DNA from: Burkholderia stagnalis
GTDB taxonomy: Bacteria; Pseudomonadota; Gammaproteobacteria; Burkholderiales; Burkholderiaceae
Reading direction: 5' to 3'
Assembly: GCF_902830275.1 (NCBI RefSeq)
Contig: NZ_CADESW010000011.1
Coordinates: 62,001 to 126,000, forward strand
DNA: 64,000 nt
The notes under the pieces were generated by a model, which saw only the letters and a program-made list of their open reading frames with translations, was not told where the DNA came from and ran no database searches. This document shows positions 17,220-25,515 of this stretch, in pieces. A program made the position numbers and the translations under genes. Every line of letters starts with the position of its first letter. Position 1 is the stretch's first letter.

Positions 17220-17755
17220 AGGGCTATGTGTGCCTGGGGCGAAGATTGCCCAACGGAGCACATCGATGCGAACGAAAAATAAACAGTACGCTCGGTATCT
17301 TAGTGAGCGCCCTGGGGCCAGTCCAAGGAAATATCGTCACATACTTAGATCCGAATTTCGCGCACGCGTACTGTTTTTGGTGTGGTCAGGAAACCCACTC
17401 GACTGATATTGAGTTGACCGATTGCGTTGGCATTGTTTACGACCATGAAACTAGAGTCGTGAGCGTGCCATTCGAGATTCCTGCTGATGGGGGGGGAGAT
17501 TGGGAGCATCGCTGAAGCCATGCCAGTCTTGGCGGTCGAAGAGGTGCCGGCAGGGTTCGCTTTCAATTCGTTGAATCTGGCGAAAATTTCGGTTCTTGTT
17601 CTCTACCGAATAACTGTCAGTTGCGACAGGTGTTGCGATATGACGCAACACTCCTTTCGAAGATCGATATCCCGCGCGATACCATTCGGCGCTGAAGTCG
17701 GACCCGATAAAAAACGCGCAATACCGAGAAGCAGCGCCATTCACCGAGGGCATTC
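17220..17755. other. 536-bp divergent intergenic region between tetR and the truncated MFS gene
   Basis: This stretch is noticeably richer in A and T than its surroundings and holds no convincing gene; short open frames in it lack coding character and ribosome sites. It carries CGCTC (17291-17295) and GAGCG (17307-17311) as a weak inverted pair near the tetR start, and a clear inverted repeat near the MFS end, listed separately. It probably contains both divergent promoters. Slightly different composition may also reflect acquisition with the import operon. Confidence 0.5.
17619..17650. promoter_or_regulatory. GTTGCG repeat cluster, candidate operator upstream of the MFS gene
   Basis: TGTTGCG (17631-17637) and CGCAACA (17644-17650) are perfect 7-base arms around ATATGA, and an extra direct copy, AGTTGCGACA, lies at 17619-17628. 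Three half-sites within 32 bases, about 105 bases before the MFS start, suggest binding by a dimeric regulator, possibly the neighbouring TetR protein. Only the symmetry is observed. Confidence 0.45.
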
Positions 17756-18811
17756 ATGTCGATCGTGTTCGACGCGGGCACCCACGGCGCGCAAGCCTTG
17801 TACAGGAAAATCGATCGCCGGGTACTCGCCTTCCTCGCCATCTGTTATGCAGTCGCATATATCGATCGTGTGAACATCGGCTTCGCGAAATTGCAGATGC
17901 AACAGAATCTCGCGTTGAGCGACGCCGCCTACGGCTTCGGTGCGGCCATCTTTTTCCTGGGCTACACACTGTTCGAAATTCCGAGCAATCAGCTCCTTAC
18001 CCGGATCGGCGCGCGCAAGACGCTGAGCCGGATCATGCTGCTCTGGGGCGTCGCGTCGATGTCGATGTTCCTGGTCACCGACGCAACGTCGTTCTACGTG
18101 GCCCGATTCCTTCTCGGCGTATGCGAGGCCGGCTTCGCTCCCGGCATGCTTTTCTATCGCACTCGCTGGTATCCGCGCGAGCGCCTCGGTCGGGCGATGG
18201 CCTTGCTGCTGTGCGCGGCGCCACTCGGCGGCATCGTCGCGGCACCGGCGTCCGGGTGGCTGCTCGAACACATGAAAGACGTCGCGGGGCTCGCCGGCTG
18301 GCAATGGATGTTCGTGATCGAAGGTGTGCCGGCGCTCATTCTGGGCGCGCTCGCACTGATGTGGCTGAATGGCGCCCCGGAGGACACGCGATGGCTGACG
18401 GCCGACGAGAAGCGGGCGATCATCGAGCAGCGCGATACCGAACGATCGACTCGGGAACGGTGGCCGGCCCTGAAGACGGTGCTGCGCGACGTCGGAATCT
18501 ACCGTCTGTCGGTGGTCTACTTCTGTCTGATATGCGGCGTCTACGCCGTGGGTTTCTGGCTTCCGTCGATCCTGAAGACGAGCGGCGTGAACAGCATCAT
18601 CGAGATCGGCTGGTACTCGGCCATTCCGTACGCGGCGGCCGTCGCGGGGATGTACTGGCTGTCGTGGCGAAAACTCGATGCTGCCGTTCGGATCGCGCCC
18701 CGGGTGCGCCAGCAGGGGATGATGGTGCTTCAGGCGGACCAAGGTGCCGCAGGCATATTCAACGGAAGAAGACCTCCATTGACTTGCGCCGCCGCCCTCG
18801 ATCAATCGTGA
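17756..18811 (+). pseudogene. 3'-truncated MFS transporter (anion:cation symporter family)
   Basis: The N-terminal 300 or so residues are a good member of the ACS/phthalate-permease group of the MFS: DRRVLAFLAICYAVAYIDRVNIGFAK in helix 1, GYTLFEIPSNQLLTRIGAR in the helix 2-3 loop, and DEKRAIIEQRD in the central cytoplasmic loop. Homology stops around GMYWLSWR (near 18670). The last 45 codons are unrelated and not hydrophobic, and at least three or four C-terminal helices of a normal 430-residue permease are missing. The frame ends 10 bases inside the convergent GntR gene. This looks like a deletion or recombination joint, and the product is unlikely to be an active transporter. Confidence 0.75.
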
Positions 18812-19620
18812 TCCAGCACCGCGACATAGTCATACCGGTCACCCCGGTACAACGAGCACGTCAACTCGAGCGGGCAGCCCTCGCTCGAGAACGAGCGGCG
18901 CTCGATCGACAGCACGGGGTCGCCCGCGTTGATGCCGAGCAGTTCTGCATCACGCGCCGACGCAAGTTCGGCGCGCAGCCGCTGGATCGCGCGCACGGGC
19001 CGCACGTCGGCGTCCTGCAGCGCGCGATAGAGCGATTCGCCGAAATCGACCGTGTCGCGCAGCAGGTCGGCCGGCAGCGTCGCGCGCTCGATCGCCATCG
19101 GCACCGCATCGGCCGTGCGCACGCGTTCGAGGCGGATCACGCGTGCATCGGGCCCGAGCCCGAGCGCGAGCAGCTCGTCGGGCGACGGCCGGTCGAGCTC
19201 GCGCCGCAGCCACTGCGAACCGGGCTTGAGCCCGCGCCGCTGCATGTCGTCCGAGAAGCTGGTGATCAGCGACAGCTGCTGCTCGACCCGCGCGGCGACG
19301 AAGGTGCCGGCGCCGCGCCGGGATTCGATCAGCCCTTGCCGCGTGAGCTTGTCGATCGCGCGGCGCACGGTGTCCCGCGACACCTGGAAGCGCTCGGCCA
19401 GTTCGCGTTCCGGCGGGAGGCCCTCGCCGGTCTTCAGCTTGCCGTCCACGATGGCCGTGCGCAGCAGGCGCGCGAGCCGCATCGAGATCGACGAATCGCC
19501 GCTCTCGCCGCCATCGACGGGCGCGCGCAGCGCCGCCACCTGGGCAGCGTCGAACAGGTCGGCGCGTTCGGTCGGGCGGGCGCGGGGCCGGCCGCGTGGA
19601 GTCGGGTTCGAAGGTTTCAT
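18802..19620 (-). CDS. GntR/HutC-family regulator with UTRA domain, probably of the MurNAc genes
   Basis: 272 residues: a GntR winged helix (about residues 48-110, with LPPERELAERFQVSRDTVRR) and a C-terminal UTRA ligand domain (from about residue 130) of the type that binds sugar or amino-sugar phosphates. The first 45 residues are a loose, basic extension. The gene lies 43 bases downstream of murQ on the same strand, so it is probably co-transcribed. NagR/NagQ-type regulation of amino-sugar uptake is the natural role, with N-acetylmuramate 6-phosphate or a related sugar phosphate as inducer (inference). Confidence 0.88.
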   Translation of the reverse strand: MKPSNPTPRGRPRARPTERADLFDAAQVAALRAPVDGGESGDSSISMRLARLLRTAIVDGKLKTGEGLPPERELAERFQVSRDTVRRAIDKLTRQGLIESRRGAGTFVAARVEQQLSLITSFSDDMQRRGLKPGSQWLRRELDRPSPDELLALGLGPDARVIRLERVRTADAVPMAIERATLPADLLRDTVDFGESLYRALQDADVRPVRAIQRLRAELASARDAELLGINAGDPVLSIERRSFSSEGCPLELTCSLYRGDRYDYVAVLDHD

Positions 19621-19663
19621 GTGAGGGGCGACATTCGAGGGGGCAATGCGCGCGACGCGCGCA

Positions 19664-20569
19664 TCATTTTTGTCCGTCGGACGGCAGCAGCGCGAGCGCC
19701 TTGCGGATCGAGCCGCCTGCCGCGCCGGCGAGCCGCTCGGCGCTCGCGCGATCGACGCCCGCGACGAGCATCAGGATCGCGATGCGCGGCCGGTTGCCGG
19801 CCTGATCGAGCGCGCGCTCGGCCGCATCGTGCGACACGTGCGCGGCTTGCGACACGATGCCGATCGCGCGCTGCCGCAGCTTGTGGTTGTGCGCCTGGAC
19901 GTCGATCATCAGGTTGCCGTAGGTCTTGCCGAGCGCCACCATCGAAATCGTCGACAGCATGTTGCAGATCATCTTCTGCGCGGTGCCGGCCTTCAGGCGC
20001 GTGGAGCCCGTCAGCACTTCCGGGCCGCAGTCCACCTCGATCGCGACGTCGGACAGTTGGCCCGCTTCGCTGCCGAGGTTGCACGCCACGCACACGGTCC
20101 GGCAGCCGGTCGCCCGCGCGTAGCGCAATGCGCCGATCACGTAAGGCGTGCGTCCGCTCGCGGTCAACCCGACGACCACGTCGTTCGCCGCGAGTTCGAC
20201 GGCTTCGAGATCGCGGCGCCCGAGCGCGTCCGAATCCTCGGCGGACTCGGTGATGCCCGCGAAGCCGCCCGCGACGATGCCGACGATGTCGCCGGGCCGC
20301 GTGCCGAACGTGGGCTGGCACTCGAGCGCATCGAGGTAGCCGATGCGCCCGCTGTTGCCGGCGCCGATATAGATCAGCCTGCCGCCCGCGCGCAGCGCGT
20401 CGGCGATCGCGGCCACGCCGGCGGCGATCGCGGGCAATGCCTGGGCGACGCACGCCGCGACGCGCGCGTCTTCCCGATTCATCAGTGCCAGCGCTTCGCC
20501 GATGCCGAGCGCGTCGAGGTTCGCGCTTTGCCCGTTGGGCTGCTCGGTGACGAGATGGTCCAGCGGCAT
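19664..20569 (-). CDS. murQ: N-acetylmuramic acid 6-phosphate etherase
   Basis: 301 residues, the usual MurQ length, with a SIS sugar-isomerase domain. It removes the D-lactyl ether from N-acetylmuramate 6-phosphate to give GlcNAc 6-phosphate in cell-wall recycling. The sugar-phosphate motif GGRLIYIGAGNSGRIGYLDA, the catalytic-loop ESAEDS and the KAGTAQKMICNMLST segment are all present. The ATG at 20569 begins the standard MPLDHLVTEQ opening. Divergent from murP across a 316-base regulatory region, it is placed to process sugar imported and phosphorylated by that PTS. Confidence 0.95.
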   Translation of the reverse strand: MPLDHLVTEQPNGQSANLDALGIGEALALMNREDARVAACVAQALPAIAAGVAAIADALRAGGRLIYIGAGNSGRIGYLDALECQPTFGTRPGDIVGIVAGGFAGITESAEDSDALGRRDLEAVELAANDVVVGLTASGRTPYVIGALRYARATGCRTVCVACNLGSEAGQLSDVAIEVDCGPEVLTGSTRLKAGTAQKMICNMLSTISMVALGKTYGNLMIDVQAHNHKLRQRAIGIVSQAAHVSHDAAERALDQAGNRPRIAILMLVAGVDRASAERLAGAAGGSIRKALALLPSDGQK

Positions 20570-20885
20570 GGTGGTGTGCTCTCCCGGAAACGATCCGTCA
20601 AATGATAATTGGTATGGTCGGATTTGAAAACAGGTATGGCAAGCGGTTTCGCCATGCCTTGCGCGTGAAGCCGCATCGCGATATGCAGAGAATTGCTTGA
20701 TATGGCGGAGATTTGAATAAATCTGCCGATCGCTTCATATGCATATGAAAAGACGGATTTTGCGGGGCGGTCGATATTTGGTACGGTCCAATTATTGCGA
20801 AGGCATACCTTTCGCGTAGAACCTGCCCCGAGTGCGGCGGCGGGCGGGGCATGGACATGACGGATCGACTGGCGGGAGCAACAGC
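20570..20885. promoter_or_regulatory. divergent murQ / murP control region
   Basis: AT-rich region between the two divergent genes. It contains two related elements, TTGGTATGGTC (20609-20619) near murQ and TTGGTACGGTCCAA (20778-20791) near murP; the second is a TTGG-N6-CCAA inverted repeat. A perfect 16-base palindrome lies between them. The repeated TTGGTAYGGTC motif resembles GntR/HutC-type operator half-sites, so the adjacent GntR protein is the likely ligand. No riboswitch fold was recognised. Confidence 0.55.
20734..20749. promoter_or_regulatory. perfect 16-bp palindrome TTCATATGCATATGAA
   Basis: The sequence is its own reverse complement over 16 bases and stands near the middle of the murQ/murP intergenic region. 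It differs from the two TTGGTAYGGTC elements, so it may bind a second regulator. Binding is not shown. Confidence 0.5.
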
Positions 20886-22391
20886 ATGAGTTCGGAACAG
20901 GGGGCGCAGCTCGACGCGCTGGCGCACGCCATCCTCGGCGCGGTGGGCGGGGCGGCGAACGTGGAGCGCCATTTTCATTGCATGACGCGCCTGCGTATCG
21001 TGCTGGTCGATGCGGACCGCGCCGACCTGTCGGCGTTGAAGGCGTTGCCGGCGGTGCTCGGCGTCGTGGCCGGCAACCCGCTGCAGATCGTGATCGGTCC
21101 GGGCGCGGTTGCGCAGGCGTCGGCCGCGTTCGCCGACGCGCTGGCCGCTTCGCCGGCGGTACCCGCGGCACCTGCAGCACCCGCGGCCCAGCCGGAAACG
21201 GCAGCCCCGTCACGTGAAGCCGCGACGCGCGCGGCGCGGAAAAACACCGCGCCGAGCCGCTTCCTGCGGCGTATCGCCAGCATCTTCACGCCGCTGATTC
21301 CAGCGCTGATCGGCGCGGGCCTGCTGAACGCACTTGCCGGCCTGCTGCGGGTGTGGGCCGCGCAGGCACATGCCGGCAGCACGGGCGCGCTGCCGTTCGC
21401 GGCGACGGTTGCGTCGATCGTCGGCTCGGCGTTCTTCGCATTCCTGGTGATCCAGGTCGGCATGAACGCGGCCGCCGAGTTTCGCGGCACGGCATGCCTC
21501 GGCGGCGCGACGGCCGGCATCATGATCCTGCCGGCCGTCGCGAAGCTGCCCGCGTTCGCGTTGCCGATCCTCGGCGAGATCGTGCTGAAGCCCGGCCAGG
21601 GCGGCCTGATGGGCGCGCTGCTGGCCGGCGCGCTGACCGCCTGCATCGAGCGGGGCGTGCGCGCGCGCATCGCGTCCGCGGCCGAGACGCTGCTCGCGCC
21701 GACACTCGCGCTCGGGCTCGCGGGCATCGCGACGCTGTTCGTCATCATGCCCGTCGCGGAAGTGCTGACGCAGGCGGTCGGCAACCTGACCACGCACCTG
21801 CTGCGCGCGGGCGGCATGCCGGCCGCGTTCGTGCTGGCCGCGTCGTTCATCGGCCTGCTGATGTTCGGCCTGCATCAGGCGCTGATCCCGATTCACGCGC
21901 AGCTGATCGCGCAATTCGGCTATACCGCGCTGTTTCCGATTCTCGCGATGTCCGGTTGCGGGCAGGCCGGCGCGGCATTCGCGCTGTATTTCCGCACCCG
22001 GGACCCGCGCCTGAAGCAGACTATCCGCAACACGCTGCCCACCTGCATGCTCGGCGTGAGCGAACCGCTGCTGTACGGCGTCACGCTGCCGCTCGGCCGG
22101 CCGCTGGTCACGGCGTCGCTGGGCGGCGGGGCCGGCGCGCTGGTGCTCGGGTATTGCGCCGCGCATGGCCTCGACGTCGGCGCGACGACCATCGGCCCGG
22201 CCAACCTGATGCTGATCCCGCTCGTGACGGGGCCGATGGGGCTGGTCGCCAGCATCGCCGTGTACTGCGCGGCGGTCGCGGTCGCCTATGCGACCGGCTT
22301 CACGCTGACGTGGTTCTTCGGCCTGAGCGGCGAGCAACGCCGCCGCCTGGACAGCGAAGCAAGCCCGGCCGTCGTCGCGCGCGCGGTGTAA
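20886..22391 (+). CDS. murP: PTS EIIBC component, MurNAc/GlcNAc type (MurP-like)
   Basis: 501 residues. The N-terminal EIIB domain carries the phosphorylated cysteine at Cys32 in HCMTRLRIVL. A Pro/Ala-rich linker (about residues 95-125) leads to a glucose-superfamily EIIC domain of about ten helices with GINEP-like GVSEPLLYGVTLPLGRP. No EIIA domain is fused, the same as E. coli MurP, so phosphate must come from a separate EIIA. Start: ATG 20886 with GGGAG 8-12 bases upstream. It imports and phosphorylates an amino sugar; the neighbouring murQ makes MurNAc the best guess, though GlcNAc cannot be excluded. Confidence 0.88.
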   Translation: MSSEQGAQLDALAHAILGAVGGAANVERHFHCMTRLRIVLVDADRADLSALKALPAVLGVVAGNPLQIVIGPGAVAQASAAFADALAASPAVPAAPAAPAAQPETAAPSREAATRAARKNTAPSRFLRRIASIFTPLIPALIGAGLLNALAGLLRVWAAQAHAGSTGALPFAATVASIVGSAFFAFLVIQVGMNAAAEFRGTACLGGATAGIMILPAVAKLPAFALPILGEIVLKPGQGGLMGALLAGALTACIERGVRARIASAAETLLAPTLALGLAGIATLFVIMPVAEVLTQAVGNLTTHLLRAGGMPAAFVLAASFIGLLMFGLHQALIPIHAQLIAQFGYTALFPILAMSGCGQAGAAFALYFRTRDPRLKQTIRNTLPTCMLGVSEPLLYGVTLPLGRPLVTASLGGGAGALVLGYCAAHGLDVGATTIGPANLMLIPLVTGPMGLVASIAVYCAAVAVAYATGFTLTWFFGLSGEQRRRLDSEASPAVVARAV

Positions 22392-22427
22392 CGGCGCGCC
22401 GGGGCGGTGGCGATCGGACGGCATCGG

Positions 22428-22448
22428 CCGGGATGGCACGCATCCCGG
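22428..22448 (+). promoter_or_regulatory. hairpin in the murP-porin gap
   Basis: CCGGGATG (22428-22435) and CATCCCGG (22441-22448) pair perfectly around GCACG. It ends 27 bases before the porin start and has no T-tract, so it is more likely a processing or stability element in the murP-porin transcript than a terminator. Confidence 0.45.
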
Positions 22449-22475
22449 TAAATCTGGATAACTGATTATCAAATC

Positions 22476-23594
22476 ATGAAAAGCAGGATTTTCGTCTGCG
22501 CCGCGCTGGCGTGGGCGTCGCTCGCGCACGCGCAGTCCAGCGTGCTCGTGTGGGGCCGCGTGGGCGGGGGTGTGCAGGTCACGTCGAACGTGCAGAAAGC
22601 CGCCGGCGGCACGGGGGCGCGATGGTCGCAGGGCAGCGACTGGGGCGTCAACATTCTCGCGATCAAGGGCACCGAGGATCTCGGAAACGGCAATGCCGCG
22701 ATGTTCCTGCTGGAATCCGCGTTCACGCCGACGGGCTCGCTCGTCGGCGGGCTGATGTTCCAGCGCGCCGCGTGGGTGGCGCTGAAGAATTCACGGCTCG
22801 GCACGATCCGGTTCGGCCAGGGGCCGATGGTGAACAACTACGTGTGGGAGTTCGATCCGCTGCTCGAGGAGAACTTCGGCGCGCAATCGTTCGTCGCCTA
22901 TCGCAATGGCTCGCGGCTGTCGAACGGCCTCCGCTACCTGTCGCCCGATTTCCATGGGTTCTCGTTCGAGGCGCAGCTGAACCTCGGCAACAGCACGGTC
23001 AACTTCAACTCGGGCGATCCGGGCAATGCCGGCAAGGCGGGGCGCGCGGACGGCTTCGCGCTCGCCTACACGAACGGCGATTTCCAGGTGCGCCTGCTGT
23101 GGGACGAGATCCGCAATGCGCAGGGCCGGCAGGACAACCTGTTCCGCTATTCGCGCGAGGCGTTCGCCGGCATCCGCGACCGCTTCGGCCCGCTGCGCGT
23201 GCAGGCGGCCTATACGCATTACTCGGCTCCGGATACGCCCGCCGGGTTGTCGGACAGCGCGGACCTCTGGTGGGCGGGCGCCACCTACGACGTCAATCCG
23301 GCGCTGCATGTGCACGGCGCGGTCTACACGATGCGCGTGGGGCCGGGGCGCTGGACCGAGGATCACGACGGCGCCGCGCGCACGACGATGATCGGCGTCG
23401 GCTGCATGGTCGACCTGTCGAAGCGCACCTTCCTTTACAGCATGGCGGCGCACGTGTTCAACAGCGCGCACGCGAATTTCGGCGTCAATCCGCAAAACCC
23501 GGGGCTCGGGCCGGGCAAGGCCGGCTGGGGCACCAATCCGCCAGCGGGGCAAGGGCAGAGCGGCCTGTATGCCGGGATCGAGACGCTGTTCTGA
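22476..23594 (+). CDS. Gram-negative porin, Burkholderia/Neisseria type
   Basis: 372 residues with a signal peptide (CAALAWASLAHA, cleaved before QSSV) and the mature start SSVLVWGRVGGGVQV of trimeric 16-strand porins. It has a GTIRFGQGP strand, a YLSPDFHGFSFEAQL strand and a C-terminal aromatic Phe. It lies 84 bases after murP, apparently in the same transcript, and probably lets the PTS substrate, or fragments released by the hydrolase-like protein downstream, cross the outer membrane. Loop details that would define solute preference cannot be judged. Confidence 0.9.
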   Translation: MKSRIFVCAALAWASLAHAQSSVLVWGRVGGGVQVTSNVQKAAGGTGARWSQGSDWGVNILAIKGTEDLGNGNAAMFLLESAFTPTGSLVGGLMFQRAAWVALKNSRLGTIRFGQGPMVNNYVWEFDPLLEENFGAQSFVAYRNGSRLSNGLRYLSPDFHGFSFEAQLNLGNSTVNFNSGDPGNAGKAGRADGFALAYTNGDFQVRLLWDEIRNAQGRQDNLFRYSREAFAGIRDRFGPLRVQAAYTHYSAPDTPAGLSDSADLWWAGATYDVNPALHVHGAVYTMRVGPGRWTEDHDGAARTTMIGVGCMVDLSKRTFLYSMAAHVFNSAHANFGVNPQNPGLGPGKAGWGTNPPAGQGQSGLYAGIETLF

Positions 23595-23667
23595 CGAACG
23601 GCGTCGATCGGTCGGCGCGGCGACAGCCGGGCCGGATTTCCCGCAACCCTCGAACGAGGACACCACC

Positions 23668-24555
23668 ATGAAGCAACCCGGATTCATTCGCATGGCCGCC
23701 GCCAGGCTCGGCCTCCCCGCCGCGCTGCTCGCGCTCGGCCTGTTCGCCGGCGTGCCCGGCGCGGCGCACGCGGCGCCGTTCACCGTGCTCGACAACACCG
23801 CGTATGCCGACGTGTCGATCGGGCATGGCGCGGTGAAGATCAACTTCATCCCCGCGCGCTACTGCAAGCCGCTGACGGTCGATGCGAACGGCCGCGCGGT
23901 GCTGCCGTCGCGCAGCGCGTGGGTCAACCTGATCAACACGTACGACCCCACGCCGGCCGATGCGCCCGGCTATCTCGTGCTCGATTGCGAGGAACTGTAC
24001 CTGAGCGGCAGCAGCGCGACGATCGCGAACCACCTGGCCATCCTCAAGCAATTGCAGGCGTGGGCGCGGGAAGTGCGGCCCAATCGCACGCTCGGCTGGT
24101 ACGGCCTCGTCAACACGGCCCACATCAGCAGCGCCGATGCGAATGCCGCGTATCGCGGCGTCGCGGAACTGATGGACCTCGACGGCGGGCATACCGCGCA
24201 TTTCCCGAGCGCGTACATCCGCGCGGACGGCGCCGACTCGTGGACGCGCGTGGACTGGGCGACGCAGCTCAATCGCAACATCGCATCGGCGGCGCAGGCC
24301 GATGCGCTGAGCCGCACCGGCCCGCATCCGGTGTTCCCGTACCTGTGGCCGCAGTACTACGACCGCAACACGCAGCTCGTGCCGGGCGGCCAGTGGCAAT
24401 ACATCCTGAACGACATTCTCGCCACGACGGCGAACGGCGCGGTGATCTGGGGCGGGCAGAATCCCGCGGTGGCCTACAACCCGGGCAACGGCGGGGCCGG
24501 CGAGTGGGTCGGCGTCACGCAGACGTTCCTCGACAGCCTGGGAAATCGCAACTGA
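23668..24555 (+). CDS. secreted glycoside-hydrolase-like protein of unknown specificity
   Basis: 295 residues with a signal peptide cleaved near AHAAP (residue 37). The mature part reads like a TIM barrel: GYLVLDCEELYLSG holds an Asp106-x-Glu108 pair at the end of a strand, TLGWYGLVNT is a second strand, PVFPYLWPQYYD a third, and ANGAVIWGG near residue 258 is the last strand. Asp-x-Glu plus a terminal Gly-x-x-x-Trp-Gly is the layout of hyaluronidase-like (GH56-type) hydrolases, but I do not recognise the family firmly. It is 73 bases after the porin, so it may release the amino sugar taken up by murP. Start ATG 23668 follows GAACGAGGA. Confidence 0.6.
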   Translation: MKQPGFIRMAAARLGLPAALLALGLFAGVPGAAHAAPFTVLDNTAYADVSIGHGAVKINFIPARYCKPLTVDANGRAVLPSRSAWVNLINTYDPTPADAPGYLVLDCEELYLSGSSATIANHLAILKQLQAWAREVRPNRTLGWYGLVNTAHISSADANAAYRGVAELMDLDGGHTAHFPSAYIRADGADSWTRVDWATQLNRNIASAAQADALSRTGPHPVFPYLWPQYYDRNTQLVPGGQWQYILNDILATTANGAVIWGGQNPAVAYNPGNGGAGEWVGVTQTFLDSLGNRN

Positions 24556-24582
24556 CGCCGCGGCAGTTCGCGTGCGTGAAGA

Positions 24583-24616
24583 CGAAGGCCGGTTTTCATC
24601 GGGAAACCGGCCTTCG
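24583..24616. terminator. 13-bp-stem hairpin terminator after the murP-porin-hydrolase genes
   Basis: CGAAGGCCGGTTT (24583-24595) and AAACCGGCCTTCG (24604-24616) are perfect arms around TCATCGGG. It lies between the hydrolase-like gene and the convergent DUF4148 gene and could serve both directions. The T-run is short (TTT inside the stem end). Confidence 0.7.
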
Positions 24617-24658
24617 TGAGGCGGGGCCGCGCCTGCTTCGTTCCGGCACGATGTTCCG

Positions 24659-24928
24659 CTACTTGCCGGCTTGTGTGGACATACCGGCGGCAGGCGCGCC
24701 GGACGCAGCGGCCTGCGCCGCCTGCTGCGCGTCGACGCGCGCTTGCGCCGCCTGGATATCGGCGGGATACGAGCCCTCGTCGCCGGCGGACGGATTGTAG
24801 CCGGCGGCTTCGAGCCGATAGAGTTCATCCAGCACTTGCGCCCGCGTGAGCGGCGCGGGCGACTGGGCCCATGCCGCATGGCTGGCGAACAGCGCGGCAA
24901 TCATCAGGAATCCGATCGAATATTTCAT
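24659..24928 (-). CDS. small exported DUF4148 protein
   Basis: 89 residues: signal peptide to about residue 22 (AALFASHAAWA), then the DUF4148 pattern LTRAQVLDELYRLEAAGYNP...SYPADIQAAQARV. Proteins of this family are common in Burkholderia and are of unknown function; several are regulated by stress or quorum sensing as I recall. The tail is Ala/Gln-rich. It follows another exported small protein gene with 41 bases between them, so both are probably one transcript. Start ATG at 24928 has AGCATCACC, a weak ribosome site. Confidence 0.8.
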   Translation of the reverse strand: MKYSIGFLMIAALFASHAAWAQSPAPLTRAQVLDELYRLEAAGYNPSAGDEGSYPADIQAAQARVDAQQAAQAAASGAPAAGMSTQAGK

Positions 24929-24969
24929 GGTGATGCTCCCGACACGATAGGGATGGCGACGCGTTCGCA

Positions 24970-25314
24970 TCAGCTGCCGAAGTACGGCGAGCAGAAGCTC
25001 ACGGGGCCGACGCAGTTGGCGGCGCCGGGCATCGACGGCGCAATCGCGCGCTTGCCGGCCTCGGACGAATCGGCGGGCTGGCTGCCCGTTCCGCTGCGCG
25101 CCTGCGGATCCTGCATCCGTTCTGCCTGCGCCCGGAACAACGAGCTGACTTCGGGGTAGGACGTATCGGTCACGAAACTCAGGCCGTGGTTCTGCGCATC
25201 GATCAGTTCCTGGCGCACTTCGGCGCGCGTCTTGCCCTGCGCCGATGCGGACGTGGAAAAACCGGCGACGGAAAGCATGACGACGGCCACGCCGGCCAGC
25301 AAGTGCTTGTTCAT
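24970..25314 (-). CDS. small exported DUF4148-type protein with C-terminal YFG motif
   Basis: 114 residues. Signal peptide to about residue 25 (VVMLSVAGFSTSASA), then GKTRAEVRQELIDAQNHGL, the DUF4148 helix, and a longer acidic/Gln-rich middle. It ends with two cysteines (NCVGPVSFCSP) and YFGS. The same YFG ending appears in the DUF4148 protein at 46411-46740. The start is well defined by GGAGCT 6 bases before ATG 25314. The gene is divergent from an ECF sigma factor gene, with about 200 bases between, so the sigma factor may control it (inference). Confidence 0.78.
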   Translation of the reverse strand: MNKHLLAGVAVVMLSVAGFSTSASAQGKTRAEVRQELIDAQNHGLSFVTDTSYPEVSSLFRAQAERMQDPQARSGTGSQPADSSEAGKRAIAPSMPGAANCVGPVSFCSPYFGS

Positions 25315-25515
25315 GTCCAGCTCCTTCGGAAGTTGAAAAGGTGAGTGCTGCATCCGTTCCAACATCGGGCGGCGCGGATTTATTCCGCGATTTCATCCGG
25401 CGTCGTCGAAATCCGCCGCGCGGCGATTTGTGCGGAACACGGGAATAGAACGCACGCATTCGCAGTTATTACGGATGCGGGTGCGGTTCCGATCAAGCGA
25501 CGATCCGGGTGTGGA

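Noticed and set aside
17228..17515. A 95-codon frame in the tetR/MFS intergenic region
   Set aside because: No similarity to any family, no ribosome site and no coding bias; it contains part of the tetR promoter region.
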